NCBI RefSeq assembly: GCF_900492205.1
Contig: NZ_UEYQ01000006.1
Span: forward strand, 147,820-211,819
Source: Ciceribacter sp. T2.26MG-112.2
GTDB lineage: Bacteria > Pseudomonadota > Alphaproteobacteria > Rhizobiales > Rhizobiaceae
DNA length: 64,000 nt
Direction of reading: 5' to 3'
Part shown: piece after piece, positions 62,596-64,000 of the stretch
Layout of the letters: each line of letters opens with the position of its first letter
Numbering within the stretch: position 1 is the stretch's first letter
Translations under genes and position numbers: made by a program
The notes under the pieces: generated by a model
The model's database searches: none
Told to the model about the DNA's origin: nothing
The model's input: the letters and a program-made list of their open reading frames with translations, nothing else

Positions 62596-64000
62596 ATGAC
62601 GGAACTTGCGGAAATCGGACTGATCGGTCTTGGCGTGATGGGCTCCAACCTGGCGCTCAACATCGCCGAGAAGGGCAGCCGGATCGCGGTGTTCAACCGC
62701 ACGCCGTCGCGCACGGCGGAATTCGTCTCCGAAGCCGGATCGCTGGCGGAAAATATCGTCGGCTGCGAGACGATCGAAGCCTTCGTCGCTGCCATCCGTC
62801 CGCCGAGGCCGATCATCATCATGATCAAGGCCGGCGAGGCGGTCGACCAGCAGATCGATGCGCTGAGGCCTCTGCTGTCCGGCGGCGACATCGTCATCGA
62901 TGCCGGCAACGCCAATTTCCGCGACACCATCGCGCGCTTCGAGCGCCTCAAGGATACCGGTCTGACCTTCATCGGCATGGGTGTTTCCGGTGGCGAAGAG
63001 GGCGCGCGGCACGGTCCCTCGATCATGGTCGGCGGCACCCGGCAATCCTATGCCCGCGTCGAGAAGGTGCTCACCTCGATTGCCGCCCGCTACGAAGGAG
63101 ATCCATGCTGCGCCTGGCTGGGCGAGGGCGGGGCAGGGCATTTCGTCAAGACCATCCACAACGGCATCGAATATGCCGACATGCAGATGATCGCCGAGAT
63201 CTACGGCGTCCTGCGCGACGGGCTCGGCAAGTCGGCCGGCGATATCGGCGCAATCTTCGGCCAATGGAACACCGGCCGGCTCAATTCCTACCTGATCGAG
63301 ATCACCGAAAAGGTGCTCGCCGCGGCCGATCCTCAAACCGGAATGCCGCTGGTCGACATGATCCTCGACCGCGCCGGCCAGAAGGGCACCGGCAAGTGGT
63401 CGGTGATCGAGGCGCAGCAGATGGGCGTTCCGGCAACCGCGATTGAGGCCGCCGTCGCCGCCCGCAGCTTGTCGTCGATGAAAGCCGAACGTGAGGCGGC
63501 CGAGGCGATCTTCGGCACACCGCGCTACGCCTTCCCCATGGCCGACGGTGCACCCTTGCTGAAAGACCTTGAACTGGCGCTGTTTGCCGCCAAGATCGCG
63601 GCTTACGCGCAGGGCTTTGCCGTGATGGCCGAGGCCTCGCGCGAATTCGCCTGGTCTCTCCCCATGCCGACCATTGCCCGCATCTGGCGCGCCGGCTGCA
63701 TCATCCGTTCGCAATTCCTCGACGAGATCACCAAGGCGTTCACCGAGCAACCCGACGTCGCCAACCTGATCGTCACGCCGGCCTTCTCCGCCATGGTGAA
63801 GGAAAGTCTGCCGTCGCTGCGCCGCATCGTCGCCGCGGCCGTCATGGCCGGGATCCCGGTGCCGGCGCTCTCTTCGGCGCTGTCCTATTTCGACGCCTAC
63901 CGCCAGGCTCGCGGAACCGCCAACCTCATCCAGGCGCAGCGCGACTTCTTCGGCGCCCACGGCTTCGACCGCATCGACGGCCTTCCCATCCACCACGGGC
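62596..64000 (+). CDS. gnd: Gnd, 6-phosphogluconate dehydrogenase (3' end cut by the window)
   Basis: 468 codons are present and open to the last base; the full protein is normally about 475, so only a few residues are missing. IGLIGLGVMGSNLALNIAEK is the NADP-binding start, VSGGEEGARHGPSIMVGG the substrate loop and HNGIEYADMQMIAEIYGVL the catalytic helix (His/Lys region). It makes ribulose 5-phosphate in the pentose phosphate pathway. GACGAGGAACAC precedes ATG 62596. It lies 104 bases after fixS and is probably a separate transcript. Confidence 0.96.
   Translation, partial: MTELAEIGLIGLGVMGSNLALNIAEKGSRIAVFNRTPSRTAEFVSEAGSLAENIVGCETIEAFVAAIRPPRPIIIMIKAGEAVDQQIDALRPLLSGGDIVIDAGNANFRDTIARFERLKDTGLTFIGMGVSGGEEGARHGPSIMVGGTRQSYARVEKVLTSIAARYEGDPCCAWLGEGGAGHFVKTIHNGIEYADMQMIAEIYGVLRDGLGKSAGDIGAIFGQWNTGRLNSYLIEITEKVLAAADPQTGMPLVDMILDRAGQKGTGKWSVIEAQQMGVPATAIEAAVAARSLSSMKAEREAAEAIFGTPRYAFPMADGAPLLKDLELALFAAKIAAYAQGFAVMAEASREFAWSLPMPTIARIWRAGCIIRSQFLDEITKAFTEQPDVANLIVTPAFSAMVKESLPSLRRIVAAAVMAGIPVPALSSALSYFDAYRQARGTANLIQAQRDFFGAHGFDRIDGLPIHHG

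Overview
The window reads as a chromosomal segment of an alphaproteobacterium of the Rhizobiaceae (Rhizobium/Agrobacterium type). The evidence is the high-GC coding bias, the acpXL-fabZ-fabF2-fabF1-adh-lpxXL set for the very-long-chain lipid A acyl group, an FnrN-type regulator beside hemN, a fixNOQP-fixGHIS cluster controlled by anaeroboxes, an ATP12 F1-assembly chaperone, and many RIME-like palindromic intergenic repeats. No rRNA, tRNA, prophage or complete insertion sequence was seen.

Layout. 1-5.2 kb: suf operon for Fe-S assembly (sufB 3' part, a small membrane ORF, sufC, sufD, sufS, a sufT-like gene, sufA) ending in a strong terminator. 5.4-7.4 kb: Lrp regulator with a LysE exporter, an orphan flagellar-rod-like protein and a DUF1236 secreted protein. 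7.5-12.3 kb: gcvT-gcvH-gcvP on the minus strand behind a tandem glycine riboswitch with a recognisable promoter. 12.5-18.4 kb: copper-linked pair (DUF2946-like, PCuAC), HemG-like flavodoxin, CrcB fluoride channel, RluA-type pseudouridine synthase, HAD phosphatase, ATP12, a lipoprotein. 18.6-26.4 kb: cobalamin riboswitch, then cobU-cobW-cobN-(yefM-yoeB)-cobO. 26.4-28.5 kb: minus-strand XRE/SnoaL pair and a TauE exporter. 28.6-44 kb: second cobalamin block (cbiX, cobH, cobL, cobI, cbiG-cobJ fusion, cobM; cobK and cbiD on the minus strand; cobA, cobB, cobC, cobD), interrupted by DUF1905, GFA and nucleoside hydrolase genes. 44-52.4 kb: L,D-transpeptidase, fnrN, hemN and the lipid A gene set. 52.6-62.5 kb: PAS protein, hemerythrin-like protein, fixNOQP and fixGHIS. 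The window ends inside gnd.

How it fits together. About 23 kb is devoted to cobalamin synthesis. Corrin ring enzymes are of mixed type: CobI/J/M/K/L/H and late CobN are the aerobic set, while CbiX, CbiG and CbiD are names from the anaerobic set; no cobG or cobF is in the window. The fix cluster, fnrN and hemN form a low-oxygen respiration module, each with a TTGAT-N4-(A/G)TCAA box.

The most unusual signal is a set of palindromic repeats confined to about 10.7-33.9 kb. They occur between genes (gcvT/gcvH, cobW/cobN, cbiX/cobH, cobL/cobI) and also inside open reading frames: about 93 residues of CobN and about 41 residues of the CbiG-CobJ fusion are translated repeat, in frame. A third, partial copy sits exactly where cobN loses its frame. 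Three of the composites are 195-200 bp units with inverted ends of about 48 bp, which looks like a non-autonomous mobile element able to insert into coding sequence.
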